Assembly: GCA_016873225.1 (NCBI GenBank)
Contig: VGXS01000008.1
Location: 58,808-122,807, forward strand
Direction: 5' to 3'
DNA length: 64,000 bases
Origin: Planctomycetota bacterium
GTDB taxonomy: Bacteria; Planctomycetota; Planctomycetia; Gemmatales; Gemmataceae
The notes under the pieces were generated by a model. The model worked only from the letters and a program-made list of their open reading frames with translations. It was not told the DNA's origin and ran no database searches. A program made the translations under genes and the position numbers. Below, one piece after another: positions 57,032-64,000 of the stretch (position 1 is the stretch's first letter; the number at the start of each line of letters is the position of its first letter).

Positions 57032-57948
57032 GCCCCCTGGCCGGTGGTGCCGTCATCGCGGCCACCCACCTCGCGGAAGAAAATGTCCGCAAGCGATGCC
57101 GTTCCCGTGGTGAATCCGGTGAGGGGAATGACGGCGAGGAGTTGCCTTGCCACCCCGCTGGGATCGGAGTCGGGGGCGAGGCGGAGGTCCCATGACATGC
57201 CGTCCCTGAACGATGCGACAACTCCAGCGATCGGCGGCAATCGCTCCACCGGTTCGCGGGTGGTCACACGGAGGCTTGTGCCGCCCCGCTCGACCAGCAA
57301 GGCGTCCAATGGGCCATCAAGTACCTTGCGCCCCTTGTGAATCATGAAGACATGCGTGCATAGCCGTTGCGCGACGGTCAGGTCGTGCGTCGACAGGACG
57401 ACCGTTGTCCCGTTGGCGCGGAGATCGAGGACGGCTTTCATGAGCTGGCCGCCATGGACAGGGTCGAGGCCCGAGAACGGCTCATCGAGCACGGCCAGGC
57501 GCGGGGCGTGCGCGACCGAGGCGATGAACTGCACCCGCTGCGCCATTCCCTTGGATAATGCCTCGACACGAAGGTTGGCGGCCTCGGCCAGGTCGAGGCG
57601 CTCAAGCCAGTCGAGCACGGCCCGCCTTGGTTTTCGCAAGCCCTTGAGGCGCGCGAAAAATTCAAGGACGGCGACAACCGTCATGCCGCGATAGAGGCCG
57701 CGCTCCTCGGGCAGGTATCCGATTTCCGGCGATGCCCCGGCTCCTCCGGCCCGACCCAGCACCTCGATCGATCCGGAATCCGCTCCAAGCAACCCGGTGA
57801 TCATGCGAATGGTGGTCGTTTTTCCAGAACCGTTGGGACCGAGAAATCCGTGGATCGATCCCTCCGAAACGACAAGGTCCAAGGGAGCAACGGCAACCTT
57901 GTCGCCGAACCTCTTGCAAACACCCGAAAGGCGGATGGCATCAGTCAC
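57028..57948 (-). CDS. ABC-2 exporter ATP-binding protein
   Basis: The 306-residue ATPase (GTG start at 57948; ATG 57978 is in frame but overlaps the RHH gene by 38 bases) has Walker A G-P-N-G-S-G-K-T-T, L-S-K-G-M-A-Q-R-V as a variant signature and Walker B L-A-V-L-D-E-P-F-S-G-L-D. The C-terminal ~90 residues form an extra regulatory stretch, as in NatA/CcmA-like ATPases. Its stop overlaps the permease start, and its start overlaps the RHH stop by 8 bases. Confidence 0.92.
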   Translation of the reverse strand: MTDAIRLSGVCKRFGDKVAVAPLDLVVSEGSIHGFLGPNGSGKTTTIRMITGLLGADSGSIEVLGRAGGAGASPEIGYLPEERGLYRGMTVVAVLEFFARLKGLRKPRRAVLDWLERLDLAEAANLRVEALSKGMAQRVQFIASVAHAPRLAVLDEPFSGLDPVHGGQLMKAVLDLRANGTTVVLSTHDLTVAQRLCTHVFMIHKGRKVLDGPLDALLVERGGTSLRVTTREPVERLPPIAGVVASFRDGMSWDLRLAPDSDPSGVARQLLAVIPLTGFTTGTASLADIFFREVGGRDDGTTGQGA

Positions 57949-58132
57949 CGGTGTTTTCCCCGCCCGGGGCCGAATCATCCATATCCACGCGCCTTCCCGC
58001 CTGTTTCAATGCCATCCGAAGCGCGAACTCGACCTGCGCGTTGAGCGAACGCAGGTCGTCCCTGGCCCACTTTTCCATGGCCGCGTGAACGGCTGGATTC
58101 AGCCTCAACAGAAATGCCTTCCGATCAGCCAA
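57941..58132 (-). CDS. Tiny Arc/MetJ-type ribbon-helix-helix protein
   Basis: The 63-residue protein opens M-A-D-R-K-A-F-L-L-R-L-N-P, a strand followed by two helices (A-V-H-A-A-M-E-K-W-A and S-L-N-A-Q-V-E-F-A-L-R-M-A-L-K), the classic RHH fold. The acidic tail is unstructured. Arc-like proteins bind palindromic operators as dimers of dimers. It sits between the SPFH gene (15-base gap) and the ABC ATPase. A 17-base near-palindrome lies over the operon promoter region, a natural site for it. Confidence 0.88.
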   Translation of the reverse strand: MADRKAFLLRLNPAVHAAMEKWARDDLRSLNAQVEFALRMALKQAGRRVDMDDSAPGGENTGD

Positions 58133-58147
58133 GAGACGGTCCGCCTA

Positions 58148-59137
58148 TCATCCAGTGTAAAGGGATCCGGTATTAACCACGGGCTGGGGATCTTTCTCAC
58201 CGCAGAGCACGACGAGAAGGTTGCTCACCATCGCCGCCTTGCGTTCCTCATCCAGCTTCACCTTGCCTTCCCGATCGAGCCGGTCGAGCGCCATCTCCAC
58301 CATGCCCACGGCGCCATCCACGATGATCCGGCGCGCCGCGAGAATGGCGCTGGCTTGCTGGCGCCTGAGCATGACGGCGGCGATTTCGGGAGCGTAGGCC
58401 AGCATGCTCAACCGGGCTTCCAGCACCTCCACACCCGCTGGCGTGAGCCTTTCGGCCAGTTCCCGCTTTAATTCCTCCCCGACAGCCTCGGGTGAACCCC
58501 GGAGGCTCGGGCGATGCTCCTCGTGGCTGTCATACGGGTAGCGGCTGGCCAGGTTGCGAAGGGCGGATTCGCTTTGGATCTGCACATAGTCCTCATACCT
58601 GTCCACATCGAAAAGCGCCTTGGCGCTGTCCACCACGCGCCAGACAACCACCGAGGCGATTTCGATGGGATTGCCATCCAGGTCGTTCACCTTGGCGGGG
58701 TGCCTTCGCCTGGGGCCGGTTTCCGTCGTGACATTGCCGGCGGCATCCTTTTTGGTGGTTGATTCGGTCATGCTTCCCGTCTCGAAGGTTCGCGCCCGAC
58801 GGGAAACCAGTTTCTTGAGGTAGAACGGGTTCACCCAGTAAAAGCCCGCCTGGTCAATCGTGCCCACATAATCCCCGAACAGGATCAAAACCCTCGATTC
58901 ATTGGGATTGACGATGGCCAATCCGTTGAGAATCAGCACGGCCAGAACAATTCCCATCACTGGCAAGCCAATGAGGACCACCAAGGCGATGGATTGTCCA
59001 AGGGCCTGAAAAACGATGGCGCCAGGTGATTTGGGATTCAGCAGGAAAAACAGGAATGGCGATCCGAGAAGGAGCGCCATGGCTAGACACAGGGGGGCGT
59101 AACCGGAGAGGGCCTGAACTGGTTTGTCCTGAACCAT
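58148..59137 (-). CDS. SPFH (stomatin/flotillin-like) membrane protein
   Basis: The 329-residue protein has two membrane helices (residues 13-33 and 49-70) and an SPFH domain (about 80-290) with [20 protein letters not shown] and a long helical C-terminal part, [17 protein letters not shown] proteins form membrane rafts that organise or guard inner-membrane proteases and transporters. GGAGG lies 5 bases before the ATG. It heads the SPFH-RHH-ABC operon. The partner proteases HflK or FtsH are not nearby. Confidence 0.92.
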   Translation of the reverse strand: MVQDKPVQALSGYAPLCLAMALLLGSPFLFFLLNPKSPGAIVFQALGQSIALVVLIGLPVMGIVLAVLILNGLAIVNPNESRVLILFGDYVGTIDQAGFYWVNPFYLKKLVSRRARTFETGSMTESTTKKDAAGNVTTETGPRRRHPAKVNDLDGNPIEIASVVVWRVVDSAKALFDVDRYEDYVQIQSESALRNLASRYPYDSHEEHRPSLRGSPEAVGEELKRELAERLTPAGVEVLEARLSMLAYAPEIAAVMLRRQQASAILAARRIIVDGAVGMVEMALDRLDREGKVKLDEERKAAMVSNLLVVLCGEKDPQPVVNTGSLYTG

Positions 59138-59157
59138 GGCAACCTCCAGCTTTTAGA

Positions 59158-59187
59158 AATATACCGATTTGATATCATCATGGTATC
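59158..59187 (-). promoter_or_regulatory. Candidate promoter and palindromic operator of the SPFH operon
   Basis: On the minus strand TATATT (59158-59163) is a likely -10. The -35 area (about 59171-59187) is a 17-base near-palindrome GATATCATCATGGTATC, mismatched only at two paired positions and the centre. A protein bound there would block the promoter; the RHH protein of this operon is the obvious candidate. Confidence 0.5.
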
Positions 59188-59192
59188 GCACA

Positions 59193-62093
59193 TTAGGCTG
59201 GCAGGCTAGCCAAATTCAGGCCGATCGCTTCGATTTGTTCCTCCAGTTCCTTGAGAGTGGCCCTTTGCTGTTCCACCACTTCCGCGGGCGCCCTCTGCAC
59301 GAATGACTCGTTCCCCAGCTTGGCCCTGATGCCGGTTGCCGATTTTTCCTTTTCCTGCCTTTGCTTGAGCAATCGCTGGCGTTCCGCCACCGGATCAATG
59401 ATCCCCTCCAGAAGCACGAACGCCTCGAAGTCGCTGTCGATGGCGGATGCCGCCAAGGCGGGACGCACCACCTCGGGCGAGATGGTCAGTTCCGCCAGGC
59501 CTGCCAATTCGCGCATCACCGGTTCAACGGGCTTGAGACCGGACGCGGTGGCCGCGGTTGCCTTGGCCCGCAGGGCAAGCAGGGTGCGGGAGTCGATCTG
59601 GTAGCGATTGCGCGTCTCGCGCACCAATCGAACCAACCGTTGCATCCGCTCGACGATGGATTCCACCCCAAGGTCATACCATGCCGAATCCGGCGCGGGC
59701 CAAGGCGCGATGCAAACGCTTTCGGCACCCGCGCGGAGATTCGACAGGCCGCGCACCGGGGCGGCCTCGTTCAGGGCCTGCCAGATCGTCTCGGCCAAAA
59801 ACGGCATGAATGGCTGGAGCAGCCTCGCCAGGTTGTCGAGCAGCGCCAGGAGCACCCTCTGGGCGACCTGTCGGGCCTCCGGGTCCTTGAGTCGGCCCTT
59901 GGCCATTTCGAGATACCAGTCGCAAAAATCCGACCATGTGAAGTCGTAAATCAGCTTGATGGCCTCGCTGAAGCGGAATTGGGCCAACGCCTGGTCGATG
60001 CCGGCGATGGCGCCGGCAAGTCGGCTGAGAATCCATCGATCCTCAAGCGCGAGTTCGGCCGCCGACACCGGGCCCGGGGAGTGTCCCTCAAGGTTGATCA
60101 GGCAGAAGCGGGTGGCGTTCCAGACCTTGGTGGCGAAGTTGCGGCCCTGCTCGAAGCGGTCGGACGCCTGGCGCGCCGTGGCGTGTTCCGGGTCGATCCC
60201 CGGCCAGGGCCCTCCCGGACGGAAGGCCTGCTTGCACGCCGGGCAAGCGAGCTTCTTCGTCCGCATGTACATGTGCTCCTGCTTCACGGGCACCAGGGCG
60301 TCGCATGCTGGGCAGACATTCGCGACGGGCATGCGCGCGTCCTGCGTTTCGGTGGCCATCTGCGCCATCTGGAAGCGCAGCGCGTCGGGGCCGTAGCGGC
60401 TGATGATGTCGAGCGGGTCGACGCCATTGCCCTTGCTCTTGCTCATGGTTTCCCCGAAGCCATCGGTGATCTTCGGGTGGATGTACACCTTGTGGAACGG
60501 AATATGTCCGGTGTTGTAGAGTCCGCAGATCACCATCCGGGCCACCCAGAGGGTGATGATGTCGCGCGAGGTCGAGAGGACGCTCGTCGGATAGTAACGG
60601 GCCAGGTCGGATGATGATTCCGGCCAGCCGAGGGTGCTTTCAGGCCACAGCGCCGAGCTGAACCAGGTGTCCAGGACATCGGGATCCCTCACCAGCGGGT
60701 GTTGCGCTCCGAGCAGGTCCGCCGGCAGGTCCTCGATGGAACAGACATGGAAGCCACCCTCGGCCGCCTCCCTGAAGAACACGCCTTCGCGGCCGGCGAG
60801 CGCCTTTTCGATTCGTTCCCTGTCGCAGCGGACATGCCACACGGGAATCTGGTGTCCCCACCAGAGTTGCCGGCTGATGCACCAGTCGCGCTTCTCGCCA
60901 AGCCAGTCGAGGTAGGTGGTGGCGTAGCGCGCCGGCGTGATCCTCACCCGGTTGTCGCGCACGGCGTCCATGGCCTTGCCGGCCAATTCCTCCATGCTGA
61001 TGAACCATTGGTCGGAAAGGAGCGGTTCGATCGGCGTCTTGCTGCGGTCGGAGTGGGCCAACTCGATGTCGCGGTCCTCCCGGCCTTCAAAGAAGCCGAG
61101 CGCCTCCATGTCCTCGACGACCTTCTCGCGCGCCTTGTAGCGTTCCATCCCGGCGTAAGGGCCGCAAAGGCTGTTCAGGGTGCCGTCGGGGTTGAGGATG
61201 TTGAGCAGTGGCAGGTTGTTGCGTTGGCCGCAGGCGTAGTCATTGCGGTCGTGCGCGGGGGTCACCTTCACCGCGCCCGTGCCGAGTTGAGGATCAACCA
61301 GGAGGGGGTCGGCTATGATGGGGATTTCCCTGTCGGCAAGGGGAACCCGGACCATTTTTCCGATCCAGGCCTTGTACCTTTCGTCCTCCGGATGAACAGC
61401 CACGGCCACATCGCCCAGCATGGTCTCCGGGCGGGTGGTGGAGAAGCGGATGTGGCCGCCGCCATCCATAAGCGGATAGCGGAAGGTCCAGAATCCGCCC
61501 TTGACCGTTTCGGTGAAGGTCTCGTCGTCCGCCACCGAGGTCTGAAGCTGGGTGTCCCAGTTGACCAGTCGCTTGCCGCGGTAGATGTGGCCGTCGCGGA
61601 AGAGGTTGAAGAATGTGCGCCTGACGGCCTTGGCGCACACCGGGTCGAGCGTGAACCGGGTGCGAGTCCAGTCGCATGAGCAACCCATGCCCCTCAACTG
61701 CTCCAGGATTCTCGAGCCGTATTGCTCCTTCCATTCCCAGATGCGGCGGACAAGTTCCTCCCGGCCAAGGTCGTGGCGGGTCTTGCCCTCGAGTTCACGG
61801 ATCCGCCTTTCCACGACCGCCTGGGTGGCGATGCCGGCATGGTCGGTTCCCGGCACCCAGCAGACATCGAACCCGCGGGCCCTGTGCTGTCGGGCCAAAA
61901 TATCCTGCAGCGTGTTGTTGAGGGCGTGGCCCAGGTGCAGGGCACCGGTCACATTGGGGGGGGGGATCACCATGCTGAACGGAGGCTTGCCTGAATCGGG
62001 GCGAGCCTTGAACAGGTCGAGCCTGTCCCACAGTTCGAGGCAACGGCTTTGCGCGAGTGAGGGTTCGAACTGCTTGGGCAATTCCGTGCTCAT
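59193..62093 (-). CDS. valS: Valyl-tRNA synthetase
   Basis: The 966-residue class I synthetase has H-L-G-H (residues 53-56) and M-S-K-S-K (about 548) ATP-binding motifs. It also has the editing region with F-S-T-T-R-P-E-T-M-L-G-D-V, and a C-terminal coiled coil with R-Q-R-L-L-K-Q-R-Q-E-K-E. It charges tRNA-Val in the cytosol. Between the KMSKS loop and the anticodon-binding domain lies an extra insert with C-P-A-C (about 594) and C-P-A-C (about 618), a zinc-ribbon-like pattern not usual in bacterial ValRS. The gene is monocistronic with cimA upstream. Confidence 0.97.
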   Translation of the reverse strand: MSTELPKQFEPSLAQSRCLELWDRLDLFKARPDSGKPPFSMVIPPPNVTGALHLGHALNNTLQDILARQHRARGFDVCWVPGTDHAGIATQAVVERRIRELEGKTRHDLGREELVRRIWEWKEQYGSRILEQLRGMGCSCDWTRTRFTLDPVCAKAVRRTFFNLFRDGHIYRGKRLVNWDTQLQTSVADDETFTETVKGGFWTFRYPLMDGGGHIRFSTTRPETMLGDVAVAVHPEDERYKAWIGKMVRVPLADREIPIIADPLLVDPQLGTGAVKVTPAHDRNDYACGQRNNLPLLNILNPDGTLNSLCGPYAGMERYKAREKVVEDMEALGFFEGREDRDIELAHSDRSKTPIEPLLSDQWFISMEELAGKAMDAVRDNRVRITPARYATTYLDWLGEKRDWCISRQLWWGHQIPVWHVRCDRERIEKALAGREGVFFREAAEGGFHVCSIEDLPADLLGAQHPLVRDPDVLDTWFSSALWPESTLGWPESSSDLARYYPTSVLSTSRDIITLWVARMVICGLYNTGHIPFHKVYIHPKITDGFGETMSKSKGNGVDPLDIISRYGPDALRFQMAQMATETQDARMPVANVCPACDALVPVKQEHMYMRTKKLACPACKQAFRPGGPWPGIDPEHATARQASDRFEQGRNFATKVWNATRFCLINLEGHSPGPVSAAELALEDRWILSRLAGAIAGIDQALAQFRFSEAIKLIYDFTWSDFCDWYLEMAKGRLKDPEARQVAQRVLLALLDNLARLLQPFMPFLAETIWQALNEAAPVRGLSNLRAGAESVCIAPWPAPDSAWYDLGVESIVERMQRLVRLVRETRNRYQIDSRTLLALRAKATAATASGLKPVEPVMRELAGLAELTISPEVVRPALAASAIDSDFEAFVLLEGIIDPVAERQRLLKQRQEKEKSATGIRAKLGNESFVQRAPAEVVEQQRATLKELEEQIEAIGLNLASLPA

Positions 62094-62135
62094 GGGTGTT
62101 TCCGGAGAATGGTGGACGTGAATCCGGCCGGATGT

Positions 62136-63707
62136 TCACCGCCGCCGGGCGCCATCCTTGAACAGTTTGTGCTCGATGCTGTCCACCAGGGCGATCCAAC
62201 TGGCCTCAACGATATTCTCGCTGACCCCCACGGTGGTCCAGATATCAGCGCGGTCGCGGCATTCCAGAACCACCCGAACCCGCGCCGCGGTTCCTTCCCG
62301 GGCGTTGACAACGCGCACCTTGTAGTCTTCGAGGGTCATCTCGCCCAGGCTGGGAAAGGCGGGCAGCAGGGCCTTTCTCAAGGCGGCGTCCAGCGCGTTG
62401 ACCGGCCCGTCGCCTTCCGCGGCGGTGTGGACCAGAAAGTCGCCGACCCTGAGTTTCACCGTGGCCTCGCAAGCGGGAGTTCCCCCCGCGCCGGCCTCGA
62501 TGTTCACCCTATATGCGACGCGATCGAAGTTGGCGACGAATGTGCCGGCGGTTTTGCGGACAAGAAGTCCGAAGGACGCCTCCGCGGCCTCGAATTCATA
62601 ACCGGCGTGCTCCATGTCCTGAACCCGCTCAAGGATCTTGCGGGTCAAATCGGCATCTCCAGCGAGGTCGTGGCCGGAGACCTTGTTGACGATGGTGGCC
62701 CGGCCTGAAAGCTCGCTTACCAGGATGCGCCGCTCGTTGCCGACCAGGGCTGGATCAATGTGCTCGTAACTGCGGCTGACCCGGCTGACGGCGTGGATGT
62801 GCATTCCACCCTTGTGGGCGAAGGCGCTGGTGCCCACGAACGGCTGGCCGGGCCGGAAGTTCATGTTCGCCGTCTCATGGACGAAGCGGGAAAGTTCGGT
62901 GAGCCTGGCCACGTTGCCGGGCACCAGCACTTCCCGACCCAGCTTGAGAGAAAGCAGCGCGGCCACGCTGACTAGGTCGACATTCCCGCAACGCTCGCCA
63001 ATGCCATTGATGGTGCCCTGCACCTGGACGGCCCCCTCGCCAACGGCGGAAAGGCTGTTGGCCACGGCCAGTTCGCAATCGTTGTGGCAATGGATGCCCA
63101 GGAGCGCCGAGCCCATAACCTCCTTGGCCGACCGGCACGCCCGCGCGATCTCCCCCGGCAGGCTGCCGCCGTTGGTGTCGCATAGCACGGCGCGGGATGC
63201 GCCGGCCCGGCATGCCGCGCCCAAGGTGGCCAGCGCGTATTCCGGATTGGCCTTGAAGCCGTCGAAGAAGTGCTCGGCGTCGTAGAAAACCTCGCGTCCG
63301 GCGGCCTTGCAATGGGCGATGGTGTCGGCGATCATCGCCACATTTTCGTCGAGGCTGACCCCGAGGACCTCGTTCACATGCAGGTCCCAGGTCTTGCCCA
63401 CGATCGTCACAACGGGGGTGCCGGCATCCAGAAGGGCCTTCAACCCGCCGTCCTCCGACGCGCGGATTCCCTTGCGGCGCGTCATGCCGAACGCCACCAC
63501 CTTGGCATGGTTGAGCCGGAGGTCGCGGACGGAGCGGAAATATTCGGCGTCCTTGGGATTGGAGAGGGGGTATCCTCCCTCGATGAAGTCGAATCCCATC
63601 GCGTCGAGGCGCTTGGTGATGGCCAGCTTGTCCTGAACCGAGAAGTTCACTCCCTCTCCCTGGCTGCCATCCCGCAGGGTCGTGTCGTAGAGTTCCACCC
63701 GGCTCAT
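62136..63707 (-). CDS. cimA: (R)-citramalate synthase
   Basis: The 523-residue protein has D-T-T-L-R-D-G-S-Q (residues 8-16), H-C-H-N-D-C and N-G-I-G-E-R-C-G-N, the metal and acetyl-CoA motifs of the homocitrate/isopropylmalate synthase family. Its C-terminal LeuA-type regulatory domain carries V-K-L-R-V-G-D-F-L-V-H-T. The segment F-A-H-K-G-G-M-H near residue 300 and the lack of a long C-terminal extension favour citramalate over isopropylmalate synthase. It joins pyruvate and acetyl-CoA to start isoleucine synthesis without threonine deaminase; ilvD in this window is a later step. Isoleucine feedback via the regulatory domain is likely. Confidence 0.92.
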   Translation of the reverse strand: MSRVELYDTTLRDGSQGEGVNFSVQDKLAITKRLDAMGFDFIEGGYPLSNPKDAEYFRSVRDLRLNHAKVVAFGMTRRKGIRASEDGGLKALLDAGTPVVTIVGKTWDLHVNEVLGVSLDENVAMIADTIAHCKAAGREVFYDAEHFFDGFKANPEYALATLGAACRAGASRAVLCDTNGGSLPGEIARACRSAKEVMGSALLGIHCHNDCELAVANSLSAVGEGAVQVQGTINGIGERCGNVDLVSVAALLSLKLGREVLVPGNVARLTELSRFVHETANMNFRPGQPFVGTSAFAHKGGMHIHAVSRVSRSYEHIDPALVGNERRILVSELSGRATIVNKVSGHDLAGDADLTRKILERVQDMEHAGYEFEAAEASFGLLVRKTAGTFVANFDRVAYRVNIEAGAGGTPACEATVKLRVGDFLVHTAAEGDGPVNALDAALRKALLPAFPSLGEMTLEDYKVRVVNAREGTAARVRVVLECRDRADIWTTVGVSENIVEASWIALVDSIEHKLFKDGARRR

Positions 63708-63828
63708 CGCGCCACCAAGCCATCCGATGCCATGCCAGCCGCACGCCTCACCGGGCGATACGGCAGTTTTGCCAACCTGATCATCTTAGCGGTATCGGGT
63801 TGGGTGGCCAATCGGTTTCAGGAGCGAC

Positions 63829-64000
63829 CTAGGTTCCGGCGTCGCTGGGTGGAAGTGCCGGTCCGCTGGTTCGCCTGATGGGACAGTCGACATGCCTTCG
63901 CCAGCGCTGGTCGTCGCGCTTGGGGTAGTCGCGCCTGTAATGGGTTCCCCGTGACTCGGTGCGGGTGAGCGCCCCTTGGATTATCAGCCGTGCCACCGCG
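63829..64000 (-). CDS. NadB/SdhA-type flavoprotein, C-terminal end (partial)
   Basis: Read on the minus strand, an open frame ends at TAG 63829-63831 and runs off the window to the right. The visible 57 residues include [17 protein letters not shown] and R-D-D-Q-R-W-R-R-H, typical of the C-terminus of L-aspartate oxidase and of succinate dehydrogenase/fumarate reductase flavoproteins. The R-T-E-S-R-G-x-H-Y arginine helps bind the dicarboxylate. Which enzyme it is cannot be settled from the tail. Confidence 0.7.
   Translation of the reverse strand, partial: AVARLIIQGALTRTESRGTHYRRDYPKRDDQRWRRHVDCPIRRTSGPALPPSDAGT

Overview
The window looks like a chromosomal segment from a planctomycete (Planctomycetota; Gemmataceae/Isosphaeraceae-like is my best guess). 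The evidence is high GC, a DUF1501 protein paired with a DUF1549/DUF1553 protein carrying a planctomycete-type cytochrome-c motif, an N-terminal E-x-L-E-x-R-x-[VT]-P-A motif on three secreted-looking proteins, FG-GAP giant proteins, a DUF4214 protein, and many envelope proteins of unknown role. I saw no rRNA, tRNA, CRISPR array, transposase or phage gene. The gene order looks like core chromosome with a scattered accessory envelope repertoire.

Layout. 1-8647 (minus) is the N-terminal 2,882 codons of a giant surface protein that continues past the left edge. 8976-12071 (plus) holds an alpha/beta hydrolase, a thioredoxin-like exported protein, an orphan ATP-cone-like protein and rpsT, whose terminator lies inside the 3' end of a convergent MMPL transporter gene. 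14630-19081 holds a degenerate metallophosphoesterase facing a TIGR03960-type radical SAM protein, an NAD-dependent epimerase-like protein and an MBL hydrolase. 19087-21611 is a two-component system, with paired 11-bp-spaced repeats upstream. 21711-22498 is a PIG-L deacetylase gene broken by one missing base. 22701-24743 encodes an FG-GAP/cyclophilin fusion.

24816-27872 (minus) is a DUF2760 - Hsp70-like - DUF6580 operon ending in a good terminator. 27956-29083 holds an SDR reductase and a small unknown. 29094-34060 (minus) is ettA plus a two-gene MacB/FtsX-type ABC system. 34167-35843 is ilvD. 35904-41203 (minus) is a tight run of five envelope or unknown genes: GT2, LPG-synthase-type membrane protein, STN-like protein, exported hydrolase and a conserved unknown. 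41384-46749 is a glycosyltransferase cluster. 46925-51180 holds two exported proteins, FG-GAP and DUF4214/beta-strand-repeat. 51302-55598 holds a small winged-helix-like ORF and the DUF1501 + DUF1549/DUF1553 pair. 55673-59137 is an operon of SPFH protein, tiny ribbon-helix-helix protein, ABC ATPase and ABC permease. 59193-63707 holds valS and cimA, and the right edge holds the C-terminus of an NadB/SdhA-type flavoprotein.

How it fits together. CimA plus IlvD point to isoleucine synthesis from pyruvate by the citramalate route. The glycosyltransferases, ArnT-like transferase and LPG-synthase-type protein point to envelope polysaccharide or lipid modification. The giant, FG-GAP and DUF4214 proteins are likely surface proteins sharing one export or processing signal. 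The SPFH-RHH-ABC operon, with a near-perfect palindrome over its likely promoter, is the best candidate for a coherent and poorly described system. The Hsp70-DUF2760-DUF6580 operon is the second.
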